64,000 nt of DNA, from NCBI RefSeq assembly GCF_000014045.1, contig NC_008209.1, positions 3,681,001 to 3,745,000 of the forward strand, given 5' to 3'. The position numbers and the translations under genes are program-made. Below are positions 18,501-27,052 of the stretch, one piece after another; positions within the stretch are counted from its first letter, which is position 1; each line of letters starts with the position of its first letter. This DNA comes from Roseobacter denitrificans OCh 114 (GTDB lineage Bacteria; Pseudomonadota; Alphaproteobacteria; Rhodobacterales; Rhodobacteraceae). The notes beneath the pieces are model-generated. The model had not been told where the DNA came from. It saw only the letters and a list, made by a program, of their open reading frames with translations, and ran no database searches.

Positions 18501-18800
18501 CAGGCCATAGGGCCAGTAAGGCACACCGCCAATCAACCGGATGAGGATACCCTTTGCGCCGCACAGCGTTTGTTCGACATAGGTATCGACCGACAGCGGG
18601 TGTTTCAGAGCCGCGATGTTCGCCAGTCGCAGGCCGGGCAGCCTGCCCTCGGGCCCGCCCCCCTTGCGCCACGCCTCCGCCAAAGCACCGAGGTCTGAAT
18701 CAGACAGGCTGAGCACAACCAGATCGGCGGGCGTCTGCCCCAGATCGGTTGGCGTTTCCGTCTCTTCCAGACCATGGCTTTCGCGAAAGACGACATGCAT
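15534..18800 (-). CDS. cobN: Aerobic cobaltochelatase subunit CobN
   Basis: This 1088-residue large subunit of the ATP-dependent chelatase inserts cobalt into hydrogenobyrinic acid a,c-diamide together with CobS and CobT, which are not in this window. CobN/Mg-chelatase H features include HIGAHGTLEWLPGKAVALSD, YPFIVNDPGEAAQAKRRIGA and LYTIDQRSVPT. The chain is somewhat shorter than long CobN forms of about 1250 residues but appears complete at both ends. It starts 6 bp behind cobW and overlaps cobG. Confidence 0.95.
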   Translation of the reverse strand: MHVVFRESHGLEETETPTDLGQTPADLVVLSLSDSDLGALAEAWRKGGGPEGRLPGLRLANIAALKHPLSVDTYVEQTLCGAKGILIRLIGGVPYWPYGLQQIEALARAKGIALAVLPADGRMDARLDAVSTLPVSTLRQLQKLCDTGGVVAWQAALAQMALASGLYAGPVRGAKTLPLVGGWTPEHGVTCPVLASAATDPLVLVVFYRSFLVAADLAPIEQVFAALRAKGFALMGLFAPSLKAPGAAEWLTRQVAHLSPVAIVNATSFSGQGTRGASPLDAGDVPVFQMALATSRQAAWAEAERGLSPADLAMHVVLPEVDGRLFAGVASFKEPQKRDADLQYSRFVHRPHAERITAIADRVAAWVHLASRPASERRIALVMSTYPGREWNLAHAVGMDALGSACAILEDLAGAGYATDGHVTAQDFERADQRLDARDYQALLANLPQSLRDDLTAAWGDPPEHGGIALPAVRRGNVWIALQPERGTPQKRDEEYHDLSRVPRHEYVAFYLWLRRQVDAIVHIGAHGTLEWLPGKAVALSDQCWPDALSGATPVIYPFIVNDPGEAAQAKRRIGAVTLGHIPPPLRPTATPLRLVRLEALLDEFSNADGLDPRRRDLLQQNIRDEAQALGVEHELGLDDVSCAAEAITRIDRFVCDIKDSQFGDGLHIWGRAPQVDTSFDAGLSARCESAALLAALDGKRIAGGPSGSPYRGRLDVLPTGRNLYTIDQRSVPTRAAYEQGCRLADEFVRRHLQDEGDWPRSLIVDLWGSATMRTAGEEFAMALWLLGVRPVWDDGSERVSGIEVLPITELDRPRVDVTLRVSGLFRDVFPTLTALFSQAVRALAARDEAPDWNPYAGADTTRVFGPAPGSFGVAVGAHIGDYSEAAKLAAGEAWLAASSWALDGENVQQDAAGIKARVSEATAFLHFQDLPETDVLLAEDYATHEAGFAAAKSVTGGRAALYHMDATDFENPRTRTLTEEIARVVHARATQPEWIAGMQRHGFRGAAEIATTLENMAAFAQLADVVPGHLFDLYFDATLGDADVTSFLADANPAALAAMRDRFAALHAAGLWKSRRNSILASLEAAE

Positions 18801-18806
18801 GGCAGG

Positions 18807-19862
18807 TTACTCGGCAGCCGCTGGCACGGGAACCAAAACGGATTGCACCGCCTCATAGCTCACATCATCATGTTCAGCGATCACGACCAACCGGCCCCGG
18901 CGCGGTTCATTTTCGGCCCAGGGGCGGTCAAACTGATGGCGCACGCGCGCGCCCACCGCCTGCACCAGGAGCCGCATGGGCTTGCCCTTCACACAAGCAT
19001 AGCCTTTGACGCGCAGGATGTTTTGCTCCTTGGCCAGAACCTCGATGCGGGCAACCAGTTCGGCCGGATCGGACACTTCGGGAATCTCCACCACGATCGA
19101 TTCAAAATCGTCATGTTCGTGATCGTCATGCCCATCATGGTGTGACGGGCGCGCATCCATATCGTCTTCGGCGGCGGCCTCCAGCCCCAGAATGACGCGC
19201 GGGTCAATCAACCCTTCGGCGACCTCAATCACCGGGACGGGGCGCGGACTGCGCGCAGCGATTTCCTCTTTGGCTTTGGCCACACCTTCGGCACCGGCCA
19301 GATCGGGCTTGGTCAGCAGGATAATATCCGCACAGGAAATCTGGTCTTCGAAGACCTCGGACAAGGGCGTGTCATGATCAAGGCTGTCATCCGCAAGGCG
19401 CTGTGCATCCACCGCCGCCACATTCGAGGCAAAACGGCCCGCGGCCACGGCCTCGGCATCAGCCAGCGCGATGACGCCATCCACCGTGATCTTCGAGCGG
19501 ATATCCGGCCAGTCAAACGCCTTGAGCAGCGGTTTCGGCAGGGCAAGGCCGGAGGTTTCGATCACGATATGCTCCGGGCGCGGCTCCAGCGCCATGAGCG
19601 CTTCGATGGTCGGGATGAAATCATCCGCGACTGTGCAGCAGATGCAGCCGTTCGCAAGCTCCATGATGTTTTCCGCCGGGCAATCCGGGATCGCACAGCT
19701 TTTGAGGATTTCACCATCCACCCCCACATCGCCAAATTCATTCACCACAACCGCCAGACGTTTGCCGCCGGGGTTCTGGATCAGGTGCGAAATCAGTGTG
19801 GTTTTCCCGGACCCGAGAAACCCTGTGATCACGGTGACGGGAAGTTTTGCAAGATCAGCCAT
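18807..19862 (-). CDS. cobW: CobW-type GTP-binding metallochaperone
   Basis: This 351-residue COG0523 G3E GTPase has the P-loop ITGFLGSGKTTL, the metal-binding ANGCICCTV motif, ETSGLALP and a His/Asp-rich stretch (HHDGHDDHEHDD, roughly residues 240-252). Proteins of this class are thought to deliver or sense metal; placed before cobN it presumably supports cobalt insertion. It overlaps the upstream DUF1636 gene by 8 bp and lies in the riboswitch-controlled transcript. Confidence 0.93.
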   Translation of the reverse strand: MADLAKLPVTVITGFLGSGKTTLISHLIQNPGGKRLAVVVNEFGDVGVDGEILKSCAIPDCPAENIMELANGCICCTVADDFIPTIEALMALEPRPEHIVIETSGLALPKPLLKAFDWPDIRSKITVDGVIALADAEAVAAGRFASNVAAVDAQRLADDSLDHDTPLSEVFEDQISCADIILLTKPDLAGAEGVAKAKEEIAARSPRPVPVIEVAEGLIDPRVILGLEAAAEDDMDARPSHHDGHDDHEHDDFESIVVEIPEVSDPAELVARIEVLAKEQNILRVKGYACVKGKPMRLLVQAVGARVRHQFDRPWAENEPRRGRLVVIAEHDDVSYEAVQSVLVPVPAAAE

Positions 19863-20232
19863 TGTTGTCCTCCAGCGGCGGTATGCGCGCGATACAGTTA
19901 CGTTTGAAATGTTCCGGGCGGGTGCGCCACGGGATCAGACCATCGCTGGTCTCATGATAAAGGGCGGCCCCCTCGATCAGCGTGTCCAGATGCGACGCCT
20001 CATGCAGGTTTCCGTACAGATAGGTCCACTTGTCCCCGCCCCCCCGCAGCGCGACGGAGCAGCCGGAATCGCAGTTTTGCAAACATTCCACCGCCCGCAA
20101 ATCAAGCCCCTCGGGCAGACCGCGCGCCTGCAATTCATCAAACAGACGCTGGCCCGGACGTTCGCCGTCGTCGGTAACGTCGGTGCCGCGTTTGCATTTG
20201 ATGCACACCAGTATCTCTGTGCGCTCACCCAT
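19855..20232 (-). CDS. DUF1636 small metal-binding protein
   Basis: This 125-residue protein has four cysteines spaced like a thioredoxin-like ferredoxin: CIKC near residues 10-13 and CLQNCDSGCS near residues 50-59. The family (DUF1636) is commonly found beside cobW and under cobalamin riboswitches; its function is not established. It is the first sizeable gene behind the riboswitch and overlaps cobW by 8 bp, so it should be cotranscribed with cobW and cobN. A role in metal or iron-sulfur handling for cobaltochelation is inference. Confidence 0.85.
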   Translation of the reverse strand: MGERTEILVCIKCKRGTDVTDDGERPGQRLFDELQARGLPEGLDLRAVECLQNCDSGCSVALRGGGDKWTYLYGNLHEASHLDTLIEGAALYHETSDGLIPWRTRPEHFKRNCIARIPPLEDNNG

Positions 20233-20290
20233 GGGGGCGGCCAGTGCAGGTTACATCATTGTCCGTTATAACAGCATGTGCCGTCATCAT
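20225..20290 (-). CDS. Possible 21-residue leader ORF between riboswitch and DUF1636 gene
   Basis: A short frame begins ATGATG, 4 nt behind a good AAAGGAA ribosome-binding site (20295-20301), and ends inside the DUF1636 gene, its TGA 8 nt past that gene's ATG edge. It contains two His and one Cys. The DUF1636 ATG itself has no purine-rich site in front (the sequence there is C-rich), so translation may be coupled through this small frame. Nothing identifies a function. Confidence 0.35.
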   Translation of the reverse strand: MMTAHAVITDNDVTCTGRPHG

Positions 20291-20339
20291 GTCATTCCTT
20301 TCCGGAGCACCCCGCCCGGTCTTATGTTGCGTTTGTGAT

Positions 20340-20510
20340 GGCAGGTCTCCTGGCTCGCGGGTCAGCGCGCCTCTTTTGCCTTCCCAACCCGTCTTTCGGT
20401 CAGTGGCGTGCGACAGAGGCACTCTTCGCTTACAGTTGCGGGGGCAGCCACGGCATTTCACCGCGTTCCCTTTTATGTCCCGGCCTGAACCGGAACAACC
20501 ATCGTGCCCT
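20340..20510 (-). promoter_or_regulatory. Cobalamin riboswitch (AdoCbl class)
   Basis: Read on the minus strand, the region shows the cobalamin aptamer landmarks in order: GGGCACGAT near 20510, AAAAGGGAA then CGCGGTGAAATGCC near 20460-20475, the B12 box CTGCCCCCGCAACTGTAAGC, GCCACTG, and the closing CCAGGAGACCTGCC ending at 20340. It lies about 107 bp before the DUF1636 start and heads the cob operon, so B12 excess should shut down DUF1636-cobW-cobN and downstream genes. A GC-rich segment just behind it (20305-20325) may be part of the expression platform. Confidence 0.95.
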
Positions 20511-20816
20511 GCATTTTCCAGCGATGGCGTGGGAAGTCAATGGCGCACCGGCTTGTCTGGCGATTATCATTTCTGATTGGCCAACTGGCGGTAGAGTGCG
20601 CGCGGTTCACCACGCCACAGGGTGCCGTCAGATACCCGCGTGACAGCGGATCACGAGGCTGCAACTATAACCATCAGAAAACACGCCGGTGTCCAGACCG
20701 GCGGCCAAACACTTGGGAGGCCATGTGCAAAACACACTGACAAGCCGCGCGGATCGGATGCACATGCGCCCCGCGTATCGTGCAAGCGTTGCTTTGTTCC
20801 GCCGGGTCGCCGCCAC
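20511..20816. other. Intergenic region between riboswitch and ackA
   Basis: About 300 bp without a convincing gene. It should hold the minus-strand promoter for the riboswitch transcript and the plus-strand promoter for ackA. An in-frame upstream extension of ackA runs through it without family similarity and is rejected. I could not pick a clear promoter. Confidence 0.5.
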
Positions 20817-21968
20817 ATGAGCGGTATCCTTACATTAAACACTGGCTCGTCGTCGCTGAAATTCGGGCTTTACCGGGATGCGCCAGAACCTGACCTGCTG
20901 CTGCACGGTCAGGTCGATGAGATTGGCGACAACGCGCTATTGATCCTGAACACCGGCGAGGAAAGAACCAAACAGAAGGTAGCGGCACCCAAGCCCGCTG
21001 CAGCGCTGGAACATGTGATGCAGGCGCTGGCGCCGCATTTGAGCGGGTTGCCCATCCACGGGGTGGGCCACAGGATTGTGCATGGCGGCATGGATTTTAC
21101 GAAACCCACGCTGCTGACCGGCGATGTGATGGCGGCGCTTGCCCGGTTCAACCCGCTCGCCCCGCTCCATCAGCCCCATAACCTCGCCGGGGTTGAAGCC
21201 GCGCGCACGGCCTTTCCGGATGCCGTTCAGGTCGGGTGTTTCGACACGGCGTTTCACCGGGGCCATCCGTGGGTCAATGACACCTTTGCCCTGCCGCGCG
21301 CCTTTTATGACGAAGGGGTGCGGCGCTACGGGTTTCACGGGGTCAGTTACGAATACATCACAGGCGTTATCAAAACCACCTATCCCGACCTGCACAAAGG
21401 GCGGCTCGTGATTGCGCATCTGGGCAACGGGGCGTCCATGTGCGCGATTACAAACGGTAAAAGCGTCGGCTCCACAATGGGATTTTCGGCATTGGATGGT
21501 TTGCCCATGGGCACCCGCTGCGGCCAGATCGACCCCGGTGTGGTGCTGTATCTGCTCACGCAAAAGGGCATGGCACCCCTTGAAGTGATGGAAATGCTCT
21601 ATTCCCAAAGCGGGCTTCTGGGCCTTTCGGGGATCACCAGCGATATGCGCGCACTTCTGGCCTCGGACGATCCGCAGGCGCGCGAAGCAATCGATTACTA
21701 CGTATTCCGCGCCCGGCGTGAAATTGGGGCGCTGACGGCGGTGCTGGGGGGCATTGATGCGCTGATCTTTTGCGGGGGCATCGGGGAAAACGCAGCCCCC
21801 ATCCGCAGCCGCATCGTTGAAGGGCTGGAGTACCTGAACATCAAGATTGACCCGGCGCAAAACCTGCGCAATGCGCGCGATATCGGGACGGGATCAACAC
21901 GCGTGATGGTCATCCCGACGGATGAGGAACGCATCATCGCGCGCGCGGTTCATGCGGCAATATCATAG
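20817..21968 (+). CDS. ackA: Acetate kinase
   Basis: This 383-residue protein interconverts acetyl phosphate plus ADP with acetate plus ATP. Family signatures are LTLNTGSSSLKFGLY at the N-terminus, GHRIVHGG, CFDTAFH, YGFHGVSYEYI, HLGNGASMCAI, STMGFSALDGLPMGTR and FCGGIGENA. The ATG at 20817 directly precedes the conserved N-terminus. No pta is adjacent. Acetyl phosphate could come from phosphoketolase or from sulfoacetaldehyde acetyltransferase, which would link it loosely to the DHPS genes. Confidence 0.93.
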   Translation: MSGILTLNTGSSSLKFGLYRDAPEPDLLLHGQVDEIGDNALLILNTGEERTKQKVAAPKPAAALEHVMQALAPHLSGLPIHGVGHRIVHGGMDFTKPTLLTGDVMAALARFNPLAPLHQPHNLAGVEAARTAFPDAVQVGCFDTAFHRGHPWVNDTFALPRAFYDEGVRRYGFHGVSYEYITGVIKTTYPDLHKGRLVIAHLGNGASMCAITNGKSVGSTMGFSALDGLPMGTRCGQIDPGVVLYLLTQKGMAPLEVMEMLYSQSGLLGLSGITSDMRALLASDDPQAREAIDYYVFRARREIGALTAVLGGIDALIFCGGIGENAAPIRSRIVEGLEYLNIKIDPAQNLRNARDIGTGSTRVMVIPTDEERIIARAVHAAIS

Positions 21969-21993
21969 GGCACGACGCCTTGAGCCGGATCAA

Positions 21994-23424
21994 TCACAAC
22001 ACCGGGCCAATGGTGGCGATGACATTGTGCCAGATGCGTTCGTGTCGGGGCCAGGCAAGCACCGTGTCAAGAAGTACAGGATCGGATTGCGCGATATACC
22101 CGGCCTGCCTGTCACAGATTTCGCGCGTGATGCGCGCGTCCTGCAAAAGCACGTTGTTTTCATAGTTCAGATCGAAACTGCGCAAATCCAGATTGGAGGA
22201 GCCGATCAGCGTCACTTTATCGTCTATCGTCAGTGTCTTGGCATGGAGCAGCCCCGCTTTGAACTCGTGGATATGACACCCGGCTGACAACAGCCTGCGG
22301 TAATAGCTGCGGCTGGCGGCGGCCACGATCCAGCTGTCGTTCTTTTGCGGAAAGATCAGCGTTACACGCACGCCGCGATAGGCCGCCGCACAGAGCGCAT
22401 CCAGAACCGTCGCATCCGGCACGAAATATGGCGTGGTCAGCGTTATCGTGCTCTGCGCACAGTTGAAAAGGCTGGAAAACAACTGCGGCGTGGCGCTGTT
22501 GCGTTCGGTCGGGCCATCCCCGATTGCATGGGCCGGGAAGCCGGGGGAAAGACACTCGACCGTCACGGCATCAGGTTCAAACGCCTCGCCCGTTGCCTGC
22601 ATCCAGTCACTCATGAACAACAGTTCATTCTGCGCAACCACGGGCCCTTGAAAACGCAGCATGATGTCCACCCATGGTCCAAACCGGGCTTTTGGCAGAA
22701 ACTCCGGATCGGCACAGTTGCGGCTACCGCAATAGGTGATCTTGCCATCAATGACAGTGATCTTGCGGTGGTTGCGCAAATCAATCCGACTGGTCAGCAG
22801 TGTAAGAATGGGACGGTTGAGCGGCAGTGTCACGGCCACCTGAACACCTGCCTCTTTCATCTGCGTCCACAACGGCGATCTTATCAGCGCGCGCGAGCCC
22901 AGCCCGTCGGCCATGGCACGACATGTCACCCCGCGTTTGGCCGCGCGCATCAGCGCTTGCGCCACCTCGGTGCCCGTGCCGTCCGTCAGCCAGATGTAAT
23001 ACAGCACATGCACATGGCTCTGGGCGCGATCAATATCGGCGATCATGGCGGCTTTGGTGGCACGGTCATCCGCCATCAACTCCGCCTGATTGCCCGTCAT
23101 GGGAAAGAAGCCGTTGATGGAACTCGCATACCGAAAGGCAGATTGGTAATAAGGGTCAATCAGGGCGTCGCAGATCTGCGCATCGCCAAAGATCACACCC
23201 GCCTGTGGCCGAATTTCGTCAAAAACCTGTTTGTGCCGGTTTTCCGCATGATGGCCGAGGTCAACCTCACCGAACAGGAAATAAAGCCCGCTGCCGACAT
23301 AAGGCACAACGGCAAGAATGATAAACCACGCCAGCCGCGCAGGCGGCGACAGGTCATCGCGCAACAGGATGCGCGTCGTGAAAGCGACCACAACCACGAA
23401 ATGTGCCAGTAAAAGCAGGGTCAT
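21994..23424 (-). CDS. cls: Phospholipase D family cardiolipin synthase
   Basis: This 476-residue protein has two N-terminal membrane helices (about residues 1-52, the PLD-nuclease N-terminal domain) followed by two PLD phosphodiesterase motifs: NHRKITVIDGKITYCGSRN and HAKTLTIDDKVTLIGSSNLD. This is the architecture of bacterial cardiolipin synthase, which condenses two phosphatidylglycerols at the inner membrane. The start overlaps the upstream nuclease-like gene by 4 bp, so the two are cotranscribed. Confidence 0.88.
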   Translation of the reverse strand: MTLLLLAHFVVVVAFTTRILLRDDLSPPARLAWFIILAVVPYVGSGLYFLFGEVDLGHHAENRHKQVFDEIRPQAGVIFGDAQICDALIDPYYQSAFRYASSINGFFPMTGNQAELMADDRATKAAMIADIDRAQSHVHVLYYIWLTDGTGTEVAQALMRAAKRGVTCRAMADGLGSRALIRSPLWTQMKEAGVQVAVTLPLNRPILTLLTSRIDLRNHRKITVIDGKITYCGSRNCADPEFLPKARFGPWVDIMLRFQGPVVAQNELLFMSDWMQATGEAFEPDAVTVECLSPGFPAHAIGDGPTERNSATPQLFSSLFNCAQSTITLTTPYFVPDATVLDALCAAAYRGVRVTLIFPQKNDSWIVAAASRSYYRRLLSAGCHIHEFKAGLLHAKTLTIDDKVTLIGSSNLDLRSFDLNYENNVLLQDARITREICDRQAGYIAQSDPVLLDTVLAWPRHERIWHNVIATIGPVL

Positions 23425-24104
23425 GGCTCAGCCCCTGTCAGATCGACGGTGATCACGATTGGCAGGTGATCCGACGCGCGCGCGGCAAGGTTCGATTTAT
23501 GCACATGCGATGACACAACGCGCACACCGGGTCCGAGAACAAACCGATCGAGCGCCGCTCTGGGACGGGCGGCGTGAAAGCTCAGCCCCGGGGAGACGAC
23601 CTGCGCATCGGTGCCGAAATCAAGCCGCTTGAGGTTCCATTCGTTGAAATCCCCGGCCAGAATCACGGGGTGGGGGCGATCCTGCAAAACCTGCCTGAGC
23701 ACATCAACCTGTTTGCGCCGCGTCCCCGGTGTCAGCCCAAGGTGCACGCCGATAATCTCGACACATGGGTCAGAGATCTGCACGGACACCGCCCCGCGCG
23801 GATCAATCGACGGCAGATCAATACGGCGCGCGGCGTGGCTGTCATAGCGGGATCGCAACAGTATCGCGTTGCCGTGCCACCCATGGCTGAGCGCGCGTAC
23901 CGAGAAGTCGGGCAAGAGATAGCCCAGCTCATCCTCCAGCCGCTCAAGGGGCAGCACCCCTGCACGCGTGCCCGTCCTGCGGTCGGCCTCTTGCAACACC
24001 ACCACATCCGCGTCGATTTCAAGCAGAACATCCGCGACCCGGTCCGGGTCACGCCGCCAGTCAAGACCGACAGCTTTTCGTATGTTGTAACTTGCAATTT
24101 TCAC
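23421..24104 (-). CDS. Endonuclease/exonuclease/phosphatase family protein
   Basis: This 227-residue EEP-fold hydrolase shows the expected N-terminal YNIRKAVG, the metal-binding Glu in VVLQEADRR, GVHLGLTPGTRRKQ, AGDFNEWN and the C-terminal ASDHLPIVI. Substrates in this fold range from DNA to phospholipids. Because it is translationally coupled to a phospholipase D protein, a phosphodiesterase acting in lipid metabolism is plausible but unproven. Confidence 0.85.
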   Translation of the reverse strand: MKIASYNIRKAVGLDWRRDPDRVADVLLEIDADVVVLQEADRRTGTRAGVLPLERLEDELGYLLPDFSVRALSHGWHGNAILLRSRYDSHAARRIDLPSIDPRGAVSVQISDPCVEIIGVHLGLTPGTRRKQVDVLRQVLQDRPHPVILAGDFNEWNLKRLDFGTDAQVVSPGLSFHAARPRAALDRFVLGPGVRVVSSHVHKSNLAARASDHLPIVITVDLTGAEP

Positions 24105-24677
24105 TGGTTGGACCTGGGGTTCACTTTAATCGGGGTTCAACCATGACCAATGGTCATGGACGCGGTCTTGGATGCATAGCCCAAACGGCAACGTCAGGCC
24201 AAGGCGGGAAACACATCCCCCGCCCCTGCGTCACGACCATATGGGCGCCATGCTCGACAGGGTCACAGCAAAAACCGCGTTACATCCACCTGCGTGATGG
24301 CGCCGATCGGGCATGGACCATCAGCGTCGCAATGCCCCCTGCCCCATGATGCCCGAAGATATGATCGGTTAACCGCTCAGGTCCTGCGCTTGGCGTGCTG
24401 CCGCCAAGGGCCATCGCACGCGCAGCGCTCGGCACGAGCCAGGTGACATGGCGCGGCATTACACCGCCCACCATGTGTCACCTTTCACGCGCGACTCTGA
24501 AAACCCTCCATGCGCTGGCGATCAGCAATCAGGATATGGGTTCAGATCAATTCGACTTGGGTCATGGATGCACCGCGGATCAGCGTTAAAGCCGTGCCAC
24601 TGTCTGTGCAAAAACAGCAATTGCCGTCACCATGCCAAAGCGCAGTGCTTTGTCAGAAACGAACATGGGCCAGACCG
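24105..24677. other. Gene-poor stretch between the EEP gene and the Wzc-like gene
   Basis: These 573 bp carry only short frames without recognisable domains or ribosome-binding sites. The longest minus-strand frame (24280-24474) is rich in Gly/Ala/Arg and looks coding in composition, so a decayed gene fragment is possible. The region must hold the promoter of the EEP-cls pair and the 3' untranslated end of the Wzc-like gene. Confidence 0.4.
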
Positions 24678-26747
24678 TCAGGACCAGTATCGTGCGAAAA
24701 CGCCCTTTGACGCGCCGTAGTTCTTGCCAAATGCTTCGGGCGCATCGCACAGGGCCACGACGTGGCGTTCCACTTTCGCGGTTTCAAGCGCTGCGACCGT
24801 CTCGCGGACCGCTGGCCGTGGGCATTGATCATAGCCCGCGACCAGAACATGCGCATTCAGATGCGTTGCAATGCGCGAGGCGTCCGGCGCGCTCAGAACA
24901 GGGGGGGTGTCAAAGATGATGATCTCATACCGCTGACGCAGTGCCTCGATCAGCTGCGAGAACCGTTCCACCTCCAGAAGGTCAGCCGGGTTAACCTGAG
25001 AATGACCGCTCGGCAGCAAGTCAAATCCGGGCCCGTCCAACGTCGTGATCGCATCCGATGGATCGACATCGCCGGCGATGACCTCATGCAGACCGGGGTG
25101 ATCACGCGCAACGCCAAGGCTTTTGGACAAAGCGCCCGAACGCATGTCACCATCCACAACGATGACACGGCGGTCGATCTTGGCAAAACTATGCGCCAGC
25201 GCTTGCGTGACCAGCGACTTACCTTCGCTTGGCACCGATGAGAATACACCGGCCACAATCGGCCCGGTGACGTCAGCGCTTGCCACAAGCCGATGGCGCA
25301 AAGCGCGGATACCATCCAGAAAGGGCGATGCTTCTTCTGACGACAGATCCAGCGTGCCGGAGGTGTTCTTGCCTCCCTTGCCGCCATGCGCCGGGGGCAG
25401 TTGGACGATGCTGTCGCTGCCGGTGATTTCCGCCAGTTCCGAGACGCGGCGCACGCGGTCGTTGGCCGCTTCGCGCACCAACACATGGGCAATTCCGATA
25501 AAGAGCCCGAGCACAGCCGCAATCGCCACCATGCGGCGGCGCCCTTGTGCATCCGTGCGCAGGGGGGCCTCGGCTGTGGCGAGGATCTGCGCACCGGCGT
25601 CGCGCAAACCTGTCTGAATCGAAAGCTCCTTGAGGCGCGCAAGCGAGCTTTCATAGACCTGTGACGTGGTCTCCACCTCAACCTCCAACTGGCGCAGGCC
25701 GACCATGAAGGCATTGGCCTCGGCAATCCGCTCCTCAATGGCGACAAGCCCGTTGCGCAGCGCCGCGTTGAGTTGTTCGAACCGTGACCGCTCCGCCTGC
25801 ACCGCGGCGCGCAGCGTTTCAATGTCCTGCGCAACAGTTTCAGCACCGACAGACCGACCCAGATTGGTCCGCTCCATGCGCAAGAGCGTTTCGTTTTGAT
25901 CAACGGCCGCCCGCACGGCCTCGAAATCGCCCTCTGGTGTTGCATCCAGCACTGCAAGCGCTGCGTTCAGTTGATCCAGGGATGTCTGCGTGCTCTCAAG
26001 CCTTGCGCGGACATTGACCGCCTCGCCCGCGAGATCAGACGTGGATTCCATCGCGGTGCTCGTGGCGCTGGCGCTGTAATCCTGCAAAAGCGCCTGATCA
26101 GCCTCCAGACGCAGGCGCAGTTCATTGACCCGCGTTCTCAGGGCCCCCGCCGCGCGTTCGGTTTCGCTCTGCCCGCGCTGCAGCTGATAGTCGAGATAGG
26201 CATCAAGATAGGCATTCGCGATGGCTGCGGATTTTTCCGGAACGGTCGTCGTCGCCCGCAGGACGATCACATTTGTCCCCGGCAGAATGCTGACTTGCGT
26301 GATCGAGGCCAGCCAATCCAGCGCGAACTGGCGCACGATGCTGTCGGGGTAAATCTCTGCCTCAGGATCGTCTGCGAGGATCGCGATATTCGGGTTCACC
26401 TCGGGGTCATTGGTCAGGTCCAACCGTTCGATCACCTGCAGCGCGAGGCTGCGCGACCCCAGAATGGTCAGTGCATTCACGATTGCGCCCTGCGTAACCT
26501 CAGCGTCACCGGCACTGTCAAATTCGACAATCTCGAGATTTCCGCGCGCCAGAAGCATCTGCGCCTCGGCGGTGTAGGTGTCAGGCGCGCGCAGCACCAA
26601 TATCGCGGTCAGCAGCGTCAAGATGAACGCCGGCACCATGATGCGCAGTTTGTTACCCCACAAAAGTCGCCACAGCGCCACGATCCCGACCGGAGAATCA
26701 TCCTGGTCAGGCTGTTCGGGGAAGGTATTTCTGGGCGTATAATGCAT
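24678..26747 (-). CDS. Polysaccharide co-polymerase with BY-kinase domain (Wzc/ExoP/GumC type)
   Basis: This 689-residue inner-membrane protein controls chain length and export of exopolysaccharide. An N-terminal Wzz domain follows a first transmembrane helix (IMVPAFILTLLTAILVL, about residues 36-52), then a long periplasmic coiled coil (about 190-400), a second helix (MVAIAAVLGLFIGIAHVL) and a cytoplasmic kinase domain. The kinase has Walker A SSVPSEGKSLV, A' VIVVDGDMR and B IIFDTPPVL. The C-terminus has only two tyrosines (NYG, RYW) rather than a Tyr-rich cluster. It diverges from the sulfotransferase gene. Confidence 0.9.
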   Translation of the reverse strand: MHYTPRNTFPEQPDQDDSPVGIVALWRLLWGNKLRIMVPAFILTLLTAILVLRAPDTYTAEAQMLLARGNLEIVEFDSAGDAEVTQGAIVNALTILGSRSLALQVIERLDLTNDPEVNPNIAILADDPEAEIYPDSIVRQFALDWLASITQVSILPGTNVIVLRATTTVPEKSAAIANAYLDAYLDYQLQRGQSETERAAGALRTRVNELRLRLEADQALLQDYSASATSTAMESTSDLAGEAVNVRARLESTQTSLDQLNAALAVLDATPEGDFEAVRAAVDQNETLLRMERTNLGRSVGAETVAQDIETLRAAVQAERSRFEQLNAALRNGLVAIEERIAEANAFMVGLRQLEVEVETTSQVYESSLARLKELSIQTGLRDAGAQILATAEAPLRTDAQGRRRMVAIAAVLGLFIGIAHVLVREAANDRVRRVSELAEITGSDSIVQLPPAHGGKGGKNTSGTLDLSSEEASPFLDGIRALRHRLVASADVTGPIVAGVFSSVPSEGKSLVTQALAHSFAKIDRRVIVVDGDMRSGALSKSLGVARDHPGLHEVIAGDVDPSDAITTLDGPGFDLLPSGHSQVNPADLLEVERFSQLIEALRQRYEIIIFDTPPVLSAPDASRIATHLNAHVLVAGYDQCPRPAVRETVAALETAKVERHVVALCDAPEAFGKNYGASKGVFARYWS

Positions 26748-27052
26748 CTGAATTACTCAATCATCACTTTGTATTGCCATGGCAGCGGGATCACACAGGC
26801 ATCCATTGCCCCGGTATGAAGCCAAAAATTGTCTGACGCGTTAATAAGACCGTTTCTTGGGGCATGAAAGGGCAAATGGCTTTTCCAGCCATTTGGGCGA
26901 AAATTGCACGCGAAAAGCGCGCCACATGCCCAGCTTATCGGCTAAATTAACCGACCAAGCGCGAATCTGCCTGCCATTGCTTGCACCGTGCAGCCGTTAA
27001 GATGTAAGCCCTTTAAAACACCACGCAAAGACTGACGGATAGGCATTGTGCG
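26748..27052. promoter_or_regulatory. Divergent control region of the exopolysaccharide locus
   Basis: This 305-bp AT-richer gap separates the divergent Wzc-like and sulfotransferase genes and should contain both promoters. A perfect 9-bp inverted repeat, CAAATGGCT with loop TTTCC and AGCCATTTG, lies at 26873-26895 and is a candidate operator or small hairpin. No further gene is seen. Confidence 0.5.

Noticed and set aside
20622..20816. N-terminal extension of acetate kinase
   Set aside because: The 65 extra residues are basic and unconserved; the ackA family starts at the ATG at 20817.
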